From: an uncultured Opitutaceae bacterium
GTDB lineage: Bacteria > Verrucomicrobiota > Verrucomicrobiae > Opitutales > Opitutaceae
Assembly: GCA_946482625.1 (NCBI GenBank)
Contig: CAMLSH010000141.1
Span: forward strand, 1-8,730
DNA length: 8,730 bases
Reading direction: 5' to 3'
Shown: positions 7,339 to 8,730 of the stretch, piece by piece
Numbering within the stretch: position 1 is the first letter of the stretch
Layout: each line of letters opens with the position of its first letter
Notes under the pieces: generated by a model
The model's database searches: none
What the model was told of the DNA's origin: nothing
What the model saw: only the letters and a program-made list of their open reading frames with translations
Program-made: the position numbers and the translations under genes

Positions 7339-8580
7339 TCAGTCGCCGTCGCCGGACTTCACGGTGGCGGCGGCGAGTTTCTCGGCGTGCAGGGCGTGGC
7401 GCGGGAGGCCGAGGGCGATGACCGCGGCGGCGGTGGCGAAAGCGACTGCGCCCCAGAGACAGCCGCCGAGGCCGAAGGTTTGAAAGAGCACGCCGGAGAG
7501 CAGGCAGCCGACTAGGCGGCCGCCGGCGTTGGCCATGTAATAGAAGCCGACGTTGATGGCGACCTTGTCGCCGTCGGTGTAGTCGAGGATCAGGTACGAG
7601 TGGATGGCGGAGTTTAGCGCGAAGACCGCGCCGAAGAGGGAGAGTCCGCCGACGATCACGACGCTGGCGGGAAGACCGGTGGCGAGCGCGAGCGGGATTG
7701 CGGCGGCGACGGCGGCGAGGACGAATGCGACGGCGGAGGCGATGCCTCCGGCGGGGGCGCGGCCGCGGAGGAGGAGCGGGGCGGCGGATTGGATGAGGCC
7801 GTAGCCGATCACCCAGAACGCCATGAAGGTGCCGACTTGGGTGAAGCTCCAGCCGAGGACGCCGCGCAGGAAGACGGGGACGCCGACGACGAACCAGATG
7901 TCGCGCGCGCCGAAGAGGAAGAATCGGGCGGCGCAGAGCATGTTGATCTCGCGGCTCTTTGAGAAGAGCTCGTTGAACTTCGTTTTGGTTTTGGCGCGGC
8001 CGAGTTCGGCGGGGATGGCGGACCAGGCACCGAGCCAGATGGCGGCCAGGGCGGCGGCCATGATCCAGAGCGCGCCGGAGAAACCGGCGGCGGCGAGGAG
8101 GAAGCCGCCGAGGAAAAAGCCGGCGCCTTTGAGCGCGTTCTTCGAGCCGGTGAGGATGGCGACCCATTTGAAGAGCGCGCCTTTGGCGTCGGCCGGGACG
8201 AGGACTTTGATGGCGCTTTTCGAGCTCATCTTGGTGAGGTCCTTCGCGATGCCGGAGAGCGCTTGCGAGAGCATCACGTAGGCGACGGACGCCCATTCGG
8301 GCCAGGCGGGGTTGAGCAGTGCGAGCAATCCGAGGGCGGCAACCTGGAGGGCGAGGCCGGAGATGAGCGTGAAGCGCAGGCCGAGGCGCGAGGCGAGCCA
8401 GCCGCCGAGGAGGTTGGTGACGATGCCGAAGAATTCGTAGAGGAGAAAAAGGAACGCGAGGGTGACGGGGCTGTAGCCGAGGTTGAAGAAGTGCAGGAGC
8501 ACGAGCATCCGCAGCGCGCCGTCGGTGAGCGTGAAGCCCCAGTAGGCGGCTGTAACCAGAATGTAGTTACGGAGGTTCAT
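7339..8580 (-). CDS. arsJ: Organoarsenical efflux MFS transporter ArsJ
   Basis: Inner-membrane major-facilitator transporter, 413 residues. In characterised ArsJ systems GAPDH uses arsenate to make 1-arseno-3-phosphoglycerate, ArsJ exports it, and it breaks down outside to release arsenate. Recognised from family stretches: YWGFTLTDGALRMLVLLHF (13-31), SQALSGIAKDLTKMSSKSAI (105-124), KWVAILTGSKNALKG (138-152), FLFGARDIWFVV (221-232) and NVGFYYMANAGGRLVG (343-358). About twelve hydrophobic segments and the length agree with the family. I chose the ATG at 8580 because ArsJ proteins start just before the YILVT segment; a longer reading from a TTG at 8643 adds 21 Pro-rich residues crossing the upstream repeats. 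No clear Shine-Dalgarno is present. It is the first gene of the operon in view; the usual partner GAPDH gene is not in the window. Confidence 0.95.
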   Translation of the reverse strand: MNLRNYILVTAAYWGFTLTDGALRMLVLLHFFNLGYSPVTLAFLFLLYEFFGIVTNLLGGWLASRLGLRFTLISGLALQVAALGLLALLNPAWPEWASVAYVMLSQALSGIAKDLTKMSSKSAIKVLVPADAKGALFKWVAILTGSKNALKGAGFFLGGFLLAAAGFSGALWIMAAALAAIWLGAWSAIPAELGRAKTKTKFNELFSKSREINMLCAARFFLFGARDIWFVVGVPVFLRGVLGWSFTQVGTFMAFWVIGYGLIQSAAPLLLRGRAPAGGIASAVAFVLAAVAAAIPLALATGLPASVVIVGGLSLFGAVFALNSAIHSYLILDYTDGDKVAINVGFYYMANAGGRLVGCLLSGVLFQTFGLGGCLWGAVAFATAAAVIALGLPRHALHAEKLAAATVKSGDGD

Positions 8581-8585
8581 TAGAG

Positions 8586-8629
8586 GCGGAGTGTCGGCGG
8601 GGAGCGCGCGGGGAGGAGCGGAGTGTCGG
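8586..8629. repeat. 12-bp direct repeat upstream of arsJ
   Basis: GCGGAGTGTCGG occurs exactly at 8586-8597 and 8618-8629, a 32-base period (about three helical turns), separated by a G/C-rich stretch. The near copy begins only six bases before the arsJ ATG. It could be a pair of protein-binding sites or debris of dispersed repeats. Confidence 0.45.
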
Positions 8630-8638
8630 AGGGTTGGC

Positions 8639-8666
8639 CACAAATAGGCACAGAAGGCGCAAAGGG
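8639..8666. repeat. Degenerate 9-10 bp tandem repeat
   Basis: Three similar units follow one another: CACAAATAGG (8639-8648), CACAGAAGG (8649-8657) and CGCAAAGGG (8658-8666). They are notably A-rich against the G/C-rich surroundings. From general familiarity, such CACAAA-AGGCACA-type stretches recur between genes in Verrucomicrobiota and related bacteria; I cannot confirm that here. Confidence 0.4.
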
Positions 8667-8730
8667 CGGCTGGTGTGTTTGGTGCGTGCGCGATGACTGG
8701 AGCCGCGGTGGAGGGGTGGGTTTTTTGTGG

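Larger units (their letters stand above)
8581..8730. other. Non-coding region upstream of arsJ
   Basis: These 150 bases should hold the start of the arsJ-arsC-acr3 transcript or the gap to a further upstream gene. No recognisable coding sequence, -35/-10 pair or ArsR-type operator is visible. It contains a direct repeat (8586-8629) and a short-period repeat (8639-8666), described separately. Confidence 0.5.

Noticed and set aside
6196..7483. Plus-strand open frames at 6196-6834 and 6788-7483
   Set aside because: Antisense to acr3 and arsC, with low-complexity Glu/Asp/Gly composition and no domain.
6821..8296. A 491-residue minus-strand open frame fusing an Arg/Pro-rich protein to ArsC
   Set aside because: Only the last 168 residues are protein-like. 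The rest is an out-of-frame reading of arsJ, Arg/Pro-rich as expected for a shadow; arsC has its own ATG at 7327.
1..8730. CRISPR array, tRNA, rRNA, insertion sequence or prophage
   Set aside because: No regularly spaced repeats, tRNA-like cloverleaf, transposase or phage protein was seen.

Overview
The window looks like a piece of chromosome from a high-GC Gram-negative bacterium. Two large TonB-dependent outer-membrane receptors, each with an N-terminal carboxypeptidase-regulatory-like domain, sit beside an arsenic-resistance operon. Protein style (long TonB receptors of the TIGR01782 kind, Ala/Gly/Arg-rich, weak Shine-Dalgarno sequences, GC-rich interspersed hairpins) suggests Verrucomicrobiota, most likely Opitutaceae. 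This is an inference from style, not from a marker gene.

Layout. Positions 1-1997 (minus strand) hold the first 665 codons of a TonB-dependent receptor that runs off the left edge. Positions 1998-2507 are a divergent intergenic region with several inverted repeats and no convincing gene. Positions 2508-5597 (plus strand) hold a complete 1029-residue TonB-dependent receptor, followed by a hairpin and a good intrinsic terminator at 5632-5661. Reading leftward from the right edge, an operon on the minus strand encodes ArsJ (8580-7339), ArsC (7327-6821) and Acr3 (6747-5671). It converges on the second receptor. Positions 8581-8730 are non-coding as far as I can see and carry short repeats.

How the genes work together. 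ArsC reduces arsenate to arsenite and Acr3 exports the arsenite. ArsJ belongs to the family that exports 1-arseno-3-phosphoglycerate, the unstable organoarsenical made when glyceraldehyde-3-phosphate dehydrogenase uses arsenate in place of phosphate. The operon therefore encodes parts of two parallel arsenate-disposal routes. The partner GAPDH and an ArsR repressor are not in the window; if present they lie beyond position 8730 or elsewhere. The two receptors probably import large or scarce nutrients such as glycans or metal chelates across the outer membrane, but their substrates cannot be read from the sequence.

I see no clearly new multi-gene system. The items most worth a second look are the paired leader structure ahead of the left receptor, the palindromic element wedged between arsC and acr3, the perfect inverted repeat upstream of the right receptor, and the arsJ operon without a visible GAPDH gene.
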